This document shows, in pieces, positions 1 through 10,821 of a stretch of DNA of 64,000 bases. The translations under genes were made by a program, and so were the position numbers. The notes under the pieces are model-generated. The model was not told the DNA's origin and searched no databases. It was given only the letters and a program-made list of their open reading frames with translations. Origin of the DNA: Kalaharituber pfeilii (taxonomy: Eukaryota > Ascomycota > Pezizomycetes > Pezizales > Pezizaceae). The stretch lies in NCBI GenBank assembly GCA_015179045.1, contig WHUZ01000056.1:368711-432710 (forward strand), given 5' to 3'. How positions within the stretch are numbered: position 1 is the first letter of the stretch; every line of letters starts with the position of its first letter.

Positions 1-2
1 AT

Positions 3-1752
3 TATGAGCCGGCAGAAACACCTCCGGAGGTTATGCAACGAGTGGAGAAATTTGGGTCACTTGTGAAAGAGCTGAGGCTCGAGTTGCTTGAGGAAATCAA
101 GCTCATGGAAAGGGCCGTGGTTGAGCCCTTGATGGACACAAAGGTTAGAGTTTGCAATTTTGACAGCCAGTTTCAAAACGGCGGGCAAAACTGACTGCAA
201 TTGGCATATCAGAAATACTTGGAGCCACTCAAAAAAGCATTGAAGAAACGAGACAACAAGAAACTGGACTATGAAAGATACCTCAAAGAGGTGGAGCACC
301 TGAAAAAGAAGAGGAGCCGGACAGACAGGTCGGTTGGTAATAATCACGAATGACAGATGAAAGTGCTAACAATAATCCTAGGGAGAATTCTGTCCTGGCA
401 AAGGCGGAAGCCAATTTAGAAGCAGCTACAACGGTTCGTTTCTTCTCATAACCTGTAGCACAAGCGTATTTATTGACTGGATACACATAAAGACATACCA
501 AAGCCATGACGAAAGGATCTTAGAATGGGCCCCTCCACTTCTTGAGAAGGCAAATGAATGCGTGTTACTTGTTTTCCAAACACTAGTAGCCGCGCAAGTT
601 TCCTTATTGGCGAGATCTTACACGGTTTTACTTGAATATACCCAAGAAGTCGGTTACGAGCAGTCTGATCGTTTCGTGGAAGAATGGGAAGAGGTATTCC
701 AACCGATAAAGCGCCACACCGAGGAAAACCTTGCAATCATAAAATCCGGCAAGGCGGTGAGGATGCCAATGAATCAGTTGGTTGCATCAAAATCAATAAT
801 TCCCTTACCGGGGAAGCTTACACGGGGAACACCTCCACCACCGCCACCAAACCCCCCCAGCTCCGTCTCTGCTAAGCCATTGATTGGAAGGACTTCCACT
901 GCAAGCTCTGATACATCCACTGTTCGGAACGTACTTCCTGCAAGTAGCACTAAGCCTGCGTTGATCGGTCGCGCATCTACATCCAACCTGTCTTCCCACT
1001 TTGCTAAACACAATCTCAGAGACGAGTCTCCGCCGCCACCACTTCCGGGAAACAAGCCTCCTCCACCTTCAAGCGCAATAAAACCTCAGAACTCATTCTC
1101 GAACCTCTCAGTTTATGAAGGCGCAACTCGGCCGCATGTACAACGTGTTGTCTCTGCAGGCTCTACGCATCTCTCTGTTGGTGCTACCGCGCAAGACGGA
1201 AAACCTGAATGGGCTCGCCTGCGCCCAACGAGCTCTAGCTCGCGGTACTCTGCGAATAGTGAAGGTCATGCTCCGACAGAGAGCTCTGTGACGAGCTTCG
1301 AAGATGCAAGATCACAGTTTGGGAATCCCGCTAGAGTTGGCGGTGTACATAGTGCAATTGAACAATCATTAGCTGCACAGCTCAGTTCGAAGCCAGGCCT
1401 CCGCCCAACCTCATCAAGTGGATACTCGGTCACATCTACAGGGACAACGGCGAGTGCTATTGCTGCAAAGAAAAAGCCACCACCGCCACCGCCGAAGCCT
1501 AAGCCAAAGAAATTTGACAACGCAGTCTATGTTACGGCGTTGTACACCTTTGAGGGTCAGGCTGAAGGGGATTTGGCGTTCAAGGAGGGGGACCGGATAA
1601 AAGTTACAAAAAAGACAGACAGTATTGATGGTGAGTATCCAGAACTTGCAGCCTTTTGACTATCTCTGACGGTTGCTGCAATAGACTGGTGGGAAGGGGA
1701 GCTTGATGGTAGGAAAGGGGAGTTTCCAGCGAATTATACTATCGAACAGTAG
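3..1752 (+). CDS. BAR-SH3 domain protein (amphiphysin/Rvs167-like), 5' end outside window
   Basis: Probable membrane-curvature and actin/endocytosis adaptor. The visible exons are 3-143, 213-328, 382-433, 493-1630 and 1685-1752, all in frame, giving 504 residues; the start lies left of the window. The first exons encode a charged helical BAR-type region (for example YERYLKEVEHLKKKRS and LAKAEANLEAATT). A long Ser/Pro-rich linker follows with two polyproline runs (near 827-860 and 1480-1510). The C-terminus is an SH3 domain: ALYTFEGQAEGDLAFKEGD, then across the last intron DWWEGELDGRKGEFPANY, which carries the ALYDF-like start, the WW and the PANY end. The protein stops soon after the SH3 domain, at TAG 1750. 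The BAR-linker-SH3 order matches fungal Rvs167-type and 'SH3 domain signalling' proteins. Assignment to a named orthologue is not secure because the N-terminus is missing. Confidence 0.85.
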
Positions 1753-2076
1753 TGCTTTCGCCATCCATATATATTTTTTTCATTTGCTCCTGTGTGTTTG
1801 AATATTACATGCCGTAGTCTCGTTTATTCCTGTTTTCCATCGTGGTTCTGGAAGCATCGATAAATACTGGTAATCACGTGCTCTAAGCCAAGACTTCTGG
1901 GGATGCTGCGCTGGAGATGCGCCTAACAACAGCCACGAGCGCTTTTAGAACAGTTCGTCTACAGTGAACTCCCCCAACAACTTTTCGCATCTTTCTGTCT
2001 GGCCATATCAGCCGTACTCTTGTCATATATTCTTCGCGCGTAGACCAGTATACTACCCGCCGTACAGAATTGCGAA

Positions 2077-4066
2077 ATGGATAAGTCCTTGGACGAGGTT
2101 GTCCGTGAACGACAGGTACGTACATTCCGGGAGAGGTGACGATGGATGTTCACGAGCGCATCCGGCACCGACATGGTTTTGGCAGCGTTTCGACTGACGA
2201 CGTTGTATGAATACAGGCACAGCGGCGCGCGGGTGATCGGAATCGGGGCTCAAGAGGCGGTAGTAGACGGGGTGTTAGAAAGGTTTGTTTTCTCTCATTC
2301 ACATTTCGGAGAGCTGAAACTAAACGAAATCTCGCGAATTCGGCTTCTTTAGGCGTGTTACCCTTCATCCTCCTCCTGCTTGTCGTTCAGTTGTTCCTTC
2401 TGCATTTCCTAGATGCCCCTTTCTCATCTTTTATCTTCCTCCTGCACCTCTTTCTCCTCCTGCCCTGCTGTCGGCGGCAATCTCTCGACTGTCTGCAAAA
2501 GTCCTGAAAGAGAAGTCGGACATCATCCAGAGAGGGAAAAAGGCTAGCTCCCTTCCCTTCCTACACATCCAGAGGCTTTTATCAGCAAGGCGGCTTCGGC
2601 TTTTCCTGAAACTGCACACATTCTATATATATATGGAGAAGAGGAGGGGGGAAAGGAGGAGAAAAAGAGACGAAAGGAGAAGAAGCATCACTACATCCGA
2701 CCACAAGCCCCCCAGCCTCTGTTTATCGGTGAAGAAGAAGAGGAGACCCCACATCCATTATCATCACTCCCCAACGGTATCTCGTTCATATACAGCCGAA
2801 AGAGCACCGTAACTAACACCCCAGACGCGTCGCACCCCGTTTTACGACGAGAATGTTTGGCAAGATATAGTCTGACCGAAATGAATACTCATCATCATCT
2901 GTCCGGAATGGTGGAGGAGCAGGAGGTGCATGGGTGCATGATCGGTATGATGAGGATGGTGGGTTTGCACTTCCCACGGATGTAGATGTGGGTTTGGATA
3001 AATGAGAGAATAGAAGCCTAACTTTGGAGTTTTGCGATACAGACGATATGGGCGGAGCACCACCGCCTCGAGGTGGAGGAGGGTCCGCACCACGACAGCC
3101 TGGTGCTGGTGGGGGACGAGCACGGGATGAGGGTGGAAGACTGTAAGTCCCTTTTCCTTCATATGGATGTTCAGGAAAACTAACCAGTTGTACAGACCAC
3201 CCGGAGCAGCTCGCCTTCGTGTAGAGAACATACACTACGAACTTGGCCAGGAAGACCTAGTTGTACGTTACCTAAGTTCCCATAGATCCTTTTTTCAAAA
3301 GCTCAATCCTCTCCCGATCTCACAGTTTCTCGATGGTCACAAGTACTGACCTTAGCCCCATTCATAGAGTCTCTTTAACCGGATCGCCCCTCCTCTCTCT
3401 GTCACCCTAAAATACGACCGCGCAGGTCGTTCCGAAGGCATCGCCTATGTCACCTATGCCCAGGAATCTTATGCCCTCCGCGCCGTAGAGGAATTCGACG
3501 GCGCCAACGCGCATGGACAACCGATCTACCTCACCATCATCTCCTCTCCCAGCAATGGCAAGGCTGGCAGAAGCCTATTCGAGCGCGTGGAGGGAGCTCC
3601 TGTGCCGAGGAGGAGTCGGTCCCCAGATGACGACCGCGAAAAAAGGAGACTTCGCCCATCAGGCAGGGGGAGCAAGATCGATCGATATGTCCCCGCGGAC
3701 CGAGAGCGGGATTGGGAGAGGTTAAGGGAGAGGGAGAGGAGGGATAGACCGATTGTGGACCGGAGAGAAGGGGACAGGGATAGGGACGGTGGGAGAAGAG
3801 GTGGACCAGGTGGTGGTGGTGGTGGTGGTGGTGGTGGTGGCGGTGGAGGCAGGGGAAGGAGGGGTGGTGGGCATCCTAGGCCGAAGAAAACGCTGGAGGA
3901 ATTGGATGAGGAGATGAGTAATTATTGGAATGGGGCAGGCGGAGAACAGGAGGAGGGAACGGATATGGCGGGAGCGACAGAGGAAGCGGGTAGTATGGGT
4001 ATGGAAGAGAATGGAAATGGATTAGGGACTGTTCAGGTGACGGAGGACGATATGATGGTGGAATAG
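2077..4066 (+). CDS. mlo3: Yra1/Mlo3/ALYREF-type mRNA export adaptor
   Basis: Nuclear RNA-binding adaptor that couples transcription and splicing to Mex67-dependent mRNA export through the Sub2/UAP56 helicase. Proposed exons are 2077-2115, 2217-2282, 2871-2958, 3043-3142, 3196-3262 and 3368-4066; phases agree throughout and give 352 residues. The start MDKSLDEVVRERQ is the conserved N-terminal UAP56-binding box. Exon 3 gives the family signature AWVHDRY. The RRM runs over about residues 103-175, starting LRVENIHYELGQEDL and continuing through GIAYVTY. The C-terminal half is Arg/Gly-rich with a poly-Gly run encoded by a GGT microsatellite near 3810-3850. It carries the second helicase-binding box KKTLEELDEEMSNYW near residues 292-308. 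Intron 2 (2283-2870, 588 nt) is far longer than the other introns. The exon 2/3 junction is the least certain part of the model. Confidence 0.9.
2283..2870 (+). other. Unusually long intron 2 of the Yra1-like gene
   Basis: Putative 588-nt intron bounded by GT at 2283 and an ATATAG acceptor ending at 2870. It joins a phase-0 exon ending ..RGVRK to an exon starting SDRNEY. It holds a pyrimidine-rich stretch (about 2361-2470, CCTCCTCCTGC repeats) followed by a purine-rich stretch (about 2635-2700, GAGAAGAGGAGG-type). These two segments are partly complementary and could pair in the transcript. No conserved reading frame is evident inside it. Confidence 0.6.
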
Positions 4067-5033
4067 AGTTGGTGATGGAAGACTTGTGGTTGGCATTGCT
4101 GTTTTACGTAGTTTTTGATTGCATTTATAATATCCCAGCGGAGCCGTAGAGGGATGCCTCCATATATATTCACCCGTCACCGTCATCAAACCAACTTCCC
4201 CCTCCCTCACCCGCTGTTTTACAAATATCAACATGTATTTTTGGTGTGTTGTCTGTACTTTTTTTTATTTTATTTTTTATTTTATTTTTATTTATTTATT
4301 TATTTATTTTGCGTGTGTAATGCAGCTCGTGATGTTTGATAATATTCTGTCTAATTGAAAAGAGAAAAAAGAAAAAAAAAAAAAATTGTAATCTGATAGT
4401 TTTTCTATCGAACCTCAACTCTCACCTTTTTGTAGATACATACATCTTTTTTAAACTCCCCCAGCCCCTCCTTTGGCATTGTTGTGTAAAATAAAAGCCC
4501 TGAAAGCGTCCGATTTCATATTCACAAATATATATATTTCAAATGTTTCACTCCCACCACAGTTTGTACCATAAAACATGTACAACATAACTTTTACATG
4601 TACATATCCTTCAGTGGTGGGGAAAAAAAAAAAAAAAAAAAAAAATTCATGAAAACTTTATTTTTCAACTCTTTTTCAAAGTACGTAAAAGCATCAAGTA
4701 AACGTAAATTTTTAAAAAAAAAAAAATCTTATATCCCTATAGAGGCGCAGTGCGGTGTTTTTTTTTAAAATAAAAAAAGGAAAGAGAAAAAAGAATTTCA
4801 ACGGTAAACAAGAAACTTAGAAACTCCCATAAAGAATCTCTATTCATTGCGATTTTTGAATTTCAATGATAGTGTAAGTACTAAGTAGTATTATGTACAT
4901 ACTCAAGTATGTATGTCTTTCTTTCCTTTTTTTTTTTTTTTTTACTATCTACCAAAAACCCCGTACCCATAACCAATATTAATCTTCTATCCTCAGTTGA
5001 TCTATTCCCATTTCTTAAACACAAATGCACCCT
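4067..5033. other. Convergent 3' intergenic region with homopolymer and AT microsatellites
   Basis: This is the space between the stops of the Yra1-like gene (+) and Tudor-SN (-). It is strongly AT-rich. It contains a (TTTAT)/(TTTA) microsatellite around 4258-4308, an A-run of 23 at 4623-4645, and a T-run of 17 at 4927-4943. No coding potential was seen. It presumably carries the 3' UTRs and polyadenylation sites of both genes. Confidence 0.7.
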
Positions 5034-8000
5034 CTAGTCTTCAGTGATATCTATGATTTCAGTAAGGTCAGCCATCATGCACTGTATCTTCAACGTTCAT
5101 CGTCTCAAAGGGGAACCAGCTACTCACCTCCATATTCCCACATGCCCAACCTCTGCCCCCTCGCCTCCTCCTCTTTGTCCTTGACCGCCTTGATCACCTC
5201 CGGCCAGGCCCTCTCAAAGCCCTTCATCTTCCGCGCTGCCATCGCCATGCCCTCACTCACGATATCCGCATTCAAGCTCGCCTCAGCGGTCTTGCTCTCC
5301 TTCGGATCATACAGCGTCACATACCATGTGCCGTCGGCGGGGTCCTCCCAGTCCACGTTCGCCACCAGTCGCCTATCTCCGCCCGTCATGTTCTGGACAA
5401 AATGCACCGCATCACTCAGATAATCCTTGTTCGCAGAGAACTGGATGAAGGAGAAGACCGCGTCCTGGGCTTGAGGCTTCAGCTTGGTTACCGGCGAGAA
5501 CTGCGGTTGCGTGAGCGGTCGCAGCCGGGTCCACGGGATCCGCTCCGAATTCCCATAGTCAATGTACACCACCTCGCACGTCTTGGTTTCCCGATCGACC
5601 GATCGTACCCGAGCACGATAGAACGTGTTATCCTCCGTGAACTTGGCCGCGACAAATTCGCCATTCCGCGGCGGGCCAGGCAGGGACTGCGAGTTGGCGG
5701 GGTTCGAGTGGAAGTTGCGAAACTCCTCCATGAGGGCCTCGAGTGGGGAAACCCCAGAAGGCACGACCTGGAGCTTGATGTGGCAGTTTTCTGAGTCGAC
5801 ATGCGTGACAATGACATCCTTATAGTCTTTGCGCTTTTCTGGGGTCGCTACAGTAGCATCAGAAGCTCCGTTTGACGGAGTTCGTGTCCCAGCGCCTCCG
5901 CCTTCTTCCTGCGACGGATCGTAATTTTGCCACAGCCCCTTTTTCGATGCCTTCGCCTTATTCTCCGCCGCAAACAATTCATTTGCGTAACCTCCTTGCT
6001 CAGCCGAGTACGCATGCACAGTCGCGAGGCCCTCCTCGACCAACAACTTTGCAACATTTTGACTCCCAATATACATTGCCCCAATGAATCCACCCACACG
6101 GTCAATCGCCTCAATATCCACTTCTACGTCTCTCTGCATGCACTTCCTCGACACAAAATCCAGTGCCTCCTGTCCAAATGGTTCCGTAACCTCTTTATCA
6201 TTTCTTGCAGTCTTTGGGGTCCGAATTCCGCCAAGGACGAAAGTGAGTCGGGCGTTCTCCCGTGGAATGTAGATTTTGAAGCGTGAGCCCGCGGCAACAT
6301 AGTCGACAACAGCGGGAATGCGTTTCTGGCGTTGGAGGAAGGAGAGGTAAGTTTTAGCTTTTTGGAGTGACTCGGAGGCTTCGATGATCTTGGCTGAGGC
6401 TGGTGGCTTGTTGGAGTACATCCCAATACCGGATGATTGAGCCCTGGGGGTGGTGTTAGCATGGTAACCAGTGAAGGAAACTGTGAAATACATACCTATC
6501 CTCAGCATCAAGAAGTTCGTCGTAAATTGGAGAACGGTCCTCATCGTCTCGTCGGTGTCGTATCACAGATGCGAGGCCAGCCTCAACAAGGCCAAGGGCG
6601 ATGTTTCTAAAGGATCATTGTCAATACAAAACGTAATCAATCATAAAGGATGTACCTACTTATCACCAAAGACGACAGTAGCCATTTCCCGTTCCTCGTA
6701 GCCATCAGTAGCAGGCCTCTTTCCATCAATCCACACACGCACATGCTTTCCGATAATCTTCTTCCTGAGGAATTCCTTTGCCTCTGCCTGGAAGGAAGCT
6801 TCCGTATTTTCCGTATTTCTTCCATGATGTTAGCTTTGACCCCTTATGCTTGTAAACTTTCGTAACCTACTTTGGACCTCGAATACTTGATAGACTTATC
6901 TTCCTCTCCTGGCCTGCTTTGTTCCTGATAATCAATTGATCTGCCCATACTATCCTCGCCACAACGGCATCAAATGAATTGGCATTATCAAGCTTCTTCC
7001 CGACGTGGTCCTTAAACAATTTCAGTTGTCCATCTTTCGCCCTCTTCTCTGCCCCTCGTAGTCGGCTCATTCTTGCACCAAGCAATTTGCTATGGAGGTC
7101 ATCGCAACGAGCCAACCCTTCTGAGAGCAGGTGCTCAGCGATGTTACCCCGGGGATGAGAAACTATTCCAATCAATTGGTTCTGAGGTGTTAATCCAAGT
7201 AACTCGACATGCACTGTGCGCTGTAGAAGCCTGCTCTCAACAAAGCTTTTAGCTTCTTCCCCGAAGTCCTCTCCGTCATTGCCATTGTTGGACTTCGGGC
7301 ACCGAATTCCAGCAATGAGGAGGATGACTTGACGATGACGCTTCGGGTCAAGAACCAATCTGACAGCGACCCTATCGCCGGAGATTACACGCTCAATGAT
7401 TGCTGAAACTAGTCAGACAGATGATTAAGGTGGTGAACATTGAATTGAACTCACCCTCTACCCTTTTCCCCTTCCATTCGTCCAAGAATTCCTGACTAGC
7501 AAGTTGGCCATCTCCAGTTTCAATCTTCCCATCATCCGTGGAAGACCAAACTCCCTTCCCTTCATCCTTTGCTTGACGCTCCAACAGCTTAAGCTTTTCA
7601 ATCAGGATGTCGACGCCCTCAACCTCTTCGCGCTTTCCAGCTTCCTCGCGAACTTTGAGCATTCCTTCGCGGACTGCGAGTTCAACGACAGATTCGCCGT
7701 TGTGAAGCGTAATGAGGCCATATTCTCTGCTGCCTGAAGGGATCTCGTATAAGACACCGAATTGGACTTCTCTTCCGACGAGGAGTTTCCGTAGGAAGTC
7801 GCGGGATACGAAAGCATATGGCTGAATTTGTTAGCATGCGCCGTTATGAGTCGGTATCACATGAGTCAAGGGTAGAAAGAACATATCGCTCGAATGAAAC
7901 ACAAGCAAAGGCCACCGCAATTGCATTAGCAGTAGCTTCCCAGCCCGGATGAAATTGCTATGGAGTGTTATTTCCTTACCTCGTCACCTTCTTTCTTGAA

Positions 8001-8135
8001 CCGGGGGGCGGTCACATAAGCAAGTGAGAGCTGCTTCTCCGTTGGAGGCTGTCCAGGAGGAGCCTTCATTGTTGACAGCAGGACGACGGTGTCGCCTGAC
8101 GACACAGACTTGACTCGTGCGATATTAGCAGACAT
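5034..8135 (-). CDS. SND1: Tudor staphylococcal nuclease (Tudor-SN / SND1 / p100)
   Basis: Multifunctional RNA-binding protein with repeated staphylococcal-nuclease folds plus a Tudor domain, acting in RNA decay, stress granules and transcript regulation. Exons (minus) are 8135-7980, 7821-7455, 7402-6871, 6818-6660, 6606-6496, 6443-5128 and 5050-5034, giving 885 residues, the usual family length. SN modules are recognisable from repeated motifs such as [38 protein letters not shown] and [10 protein letters not shown]. The Tudor domain is near residues 700-760 ([21 protein letters not shown]). A last partial SN fold ends WEYGDITED. The start [11 protein letters not shown] is the conserved N-terminus. 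The short last exon restores the acidic C-terminus: reading through the donor at 5127 would end in GGE instead. S. cerevisiae lacks this gene, so it argues for a filamentous ascomycete or more distant fungus. Confidence 0.95.
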
Positions 8136-8749
8136 GTGTACGAGTGCCGACGGGAATCCTGTGGGGCCGAAAGATGGGGGAGAATTCAATTCAAAGCAAG
8201 AAAGCAAAGCAGCAATTGATGGAGATTGCCACGCTGTCCCAAGAAGAAGTGTGCTGAGGGAGTACAAATAAGGGAGTGTAGCAGTGCAGCAGAGTTGAGA
8301 CCACGGTTGACAATTCCAGAAAGAAGGCCTGTGGCACAATCCCTGGAGCGGCGAGCTGCTTGCCTTACTCGACACGAGCCAGGAGCTTCCGACCGGCGGC
8401 TGCGTGTAAAATGCAGATACCCTGGCGACACGCCGCCACTGCGCTGGGCGCGGCGCGGAAGTGTGGGGAAGCAATATAGAAAATACGGTACCGTACCAGC
8501 AACTGGGTTAAGGGACGGCTACATGTCTCGCCAGCGGCGCTCGCCACTGCGTCTAGTACGAAGGGTTCAAAGTGGCTCTAATACAAAGGATATCTCCCAA
8601 TGCGATCACTATATTTTCGTTCTGTTTCTTGTCGACCTGACGTTGGAGTAATTCCACTCTCCCATGCAATGTTATATCCTTCCCTCTGCATCAAATTCCC
8701 TATACAAGCCTCACAAAGCCTCATATAACCTCATAAAACGTCAGCATTC
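8136..8749. other. Promoter/leader region of SND1
   Basis: About 600 bases between the SND1 start and the SOD1 stop, both on the minus strand. The stretch 8226-8650 is open on the plus strand, but its translation is Arg-rich with no recognisable domain and lies over the SND1 leader. I do not call it a gene. GC-rich patches occur around 8390-8460. Confidence 0.5.
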
Positions 8750-9482
8750 TTAAGCGCAGATGCCGATGACACCTGCAAATGCAGTCCGTCAGCACCTGTC
8801 GCAGAGAATAGACGATCAGAACACATGTAACTTACCGCAGGCGGGCCGTGGGCCAGCATTGCCAGTTTTGAGAGACTCTTCGTTGCCTCCCTTTCCGAGA
8901 TCATCTGTCCCAGCATGGACGACGACAGTGCGCTATTTTGACCCGTCAGTATCTTTCTGGTGCAGCAAGTGGACGGCCGGCCGGACTTACTCCTAGAACG
9001 CTCTCTGGCCCAATCAACTTGATCAGTCTGTCGTCGAAAGTCCCGGTGGAATTACCCTGAGCATCGGTTTCGATGTTCCCCAAATCACCAACGTGTCTGA
9101 CCTCATCTTTTGGCCCGCCGTGAGTGTTCCTGAATGGGTTGAAGTGTGTGCCTGCGCTCGTACATCCATTGGTGTTGTCTCCAAATTCGTGTATGTGCAT
9201 TCCGCGGAGGGCATTTGGATCATGGCCTCTGATGTCATACTCGATGGTAGTCAGAGAGCTCTCAGACTCCTGGGTAAATCTCACGATGCCAGTGACTTTG
9301 GAATCACCGCGAAGGACAGCAACTAAAGAATCGTCAGTTAAGTAATCATAAGATTATGCGTTCTAGTTGACAATTATCCCATCTGTGATGCAGTCAGGGT
9401 CCACTAAGCATATCCATTGCAGCAACTTATTGCCTTTTGAACTCGCAAATTTTACCATCGTGAACTTACCAGCTTTGACCAT
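8750..9482 (-). CDS. sod1: Cu/Zn superoxide dismutase
   Basis: Cytosolic (and mitochondrial intermembrane-space) enzyme that converts superoxide to oxygen and hydrogen peroxide. Exons (minus) are 9482-9470, 9322-8991, 8932-8836 and 8772-8750, giving 154 residues, exactly the family length. The first exon is only 13 nt (MVKA plus one base), which explains why simple ORF calls start inside the protein. Visible motifs are GMHIHEFGD and GTHFNPF with copper/zinc-binding histidines, HVGDLGNI, and the C-terminal signature [14 protein letters not shown] followed by [17 protein letters not shown]. The disulfide cysteines (in NGCTSAG and PACGV) and the late arginine of the active-site channel are present. 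Nothing is missing. It lies between SND1 and the palmitoyltransferase on the same strand, with ample spacing for its own promoter. Confidence 0.98.
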
Positions 9483-10821
9483 TTTGACTTTATTCCTTTC
9501 TTAGAGATAGGAGTGCGAAGTATGCAAGTGTTGGGGAAATGGGCGTGAAGGTACGGCTCAGAACTTCTTGTACTAGAACAATATGCGGCCCGCAGTGGGG
9601 AGACTACTTGAAATGAGGGGAAGTGGGGTCATTTTATGCTTGTAGATTACCCAATCCTCCACGCGCAGAACAGAGACCAGGCGATATCTACGAAAGTGAG
9701 CTGCAGTCATGATACCAAGACAAGCTTAAGGCGGGATGGGAGGGCCGCAGTCTAGACCATCTTGCAGTCACACTGTCGCAGCGTAACGCTCCGACGAGAG
9801 TGCTTAGGGATATCCAGTCTCATGCCATTGGAAATCCATATATGTCAGTTAACGACTGCTGCAGTTATGCACATGCGATTCAAAAACTCCTTGCTGATGC
9901 CGCGCATGTGGGAGGTGCAGATTTGCTAGCAAGGCTAATTTGAAAATTTGTTCGAAGGGTTTCCAATTCTATCTGGGGAGCGTTCCAGACCCAGGCCCGG
10001 AGCCGGAGCGCCGGCAGAGTGCGCGAAGTATGACGCTACCACCCATGACAATTTATAAGCGAACTTTAAGACCCACGGCCACGTGAGCAGCATCCATAAT
10101 TAGCATCTGACAGGGATCAACTCTGCTCTCAAATGCTGTAAATCAGACATTATGAAGTAGTATCGAAGACAACTAGAGACATTATTAAGTAGTATCGAAG
10201 ACAACTAGGGAATACTGTAGCTGGAGAGTTTTGCGACTTCCGCTGCAAACTTCTTGCCAGCTATTACCCTTCCATATTCAAATCCGCCTGTGCAGCCCTA
10301 TCAACTCCAATGACCCGCAAGTAAAAGCAAAGAACAAAAAGCGGTATCAAGGGAGGGAAAAGGAAAGAGAAGACTTCCCAGTCTGACAGCATACCACAAT
10401 ATAGGGAATATCTTTGTCGATAACCTGATAACGTGCCAGAGCACCTGGAAAAGACGATATGGACGTGTACAGAAAAGCACCACCGGCATTCGATCGATGA
10501 TCTCTTTTTGATATCAAATACACAAGTGAAGAGAGCCCCATAGTAAACAAGATAACCAAAGAATAAAGGCAAAAGACGGAAACCACATATGCAAATTAAC
10601 AGGACACCATTAAGAGAGATCCCCCGCCTTTTGTTTTTTTTTTTAAAAAAAAAAAGCATGCACATGCAAGTAAGGACTCCGAAAAGAATTTTGCAGTAGT
10701 GAGATATAAAGAGAGTAAAAGAGAAACAAAAGGACAAGAGACATAGGAGGTGTACACCGTATTGTTACTGCTCGTATCGAATTTCAACGAACTTCATTCT
10801 AAATGTCATATTATAATGTTG
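9483..10821. other. Intergenic region: sod1 promoter and pfa5 3' flank
   Basis: Non-coding DNA upstream of sod1 and downstream of the palmitoyltransferase, both on the minus strand. It contains a 32-bp tandem duplication at 10146-10209 and a T9/A-run patch near 10636-10655. The long minus-strand frame 10264-10737 is low-complexity, rich in Phe/Leu/Cys, and crosses the homopolymer; I regard it as untranslated. Confidence 0.5.
10146..10209. repeat. 32-bp direct tandem duplication
   Basis: Two adjacent copies (10146-10177 and 10178-10209) of a unit starting GACATTAT and containing AGTAGTATCGAAGACAACTA. They differ at only two positions (tatGaag/tatTaag and the final base). This is seen directly and looks like a recent slippage or repair duplication. 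Confidence 0.9.

Noticed and set aside
2813..3235. 129- and 140-codon minus-strand frames
   Set aside because: They are shadows opposite exons 3-5 of the Yra1-like gene, whose RRM and splice sites explain the region.
8226..8651. 141-codon plus-strand frame over the SND1 leader
   Set aside because: Arg-rich with no domain, opposite the 5' end of SND1; probably chance in GC-rich DNA.
10264..10737. 157-codon minus-strand frame downstream of the palmitoyltransferase gene
   Set aside because: Low-complexity Phe/Leu/Cys-rich translation crossing a homopolymer, with no domain; it is most likely 3' flank.
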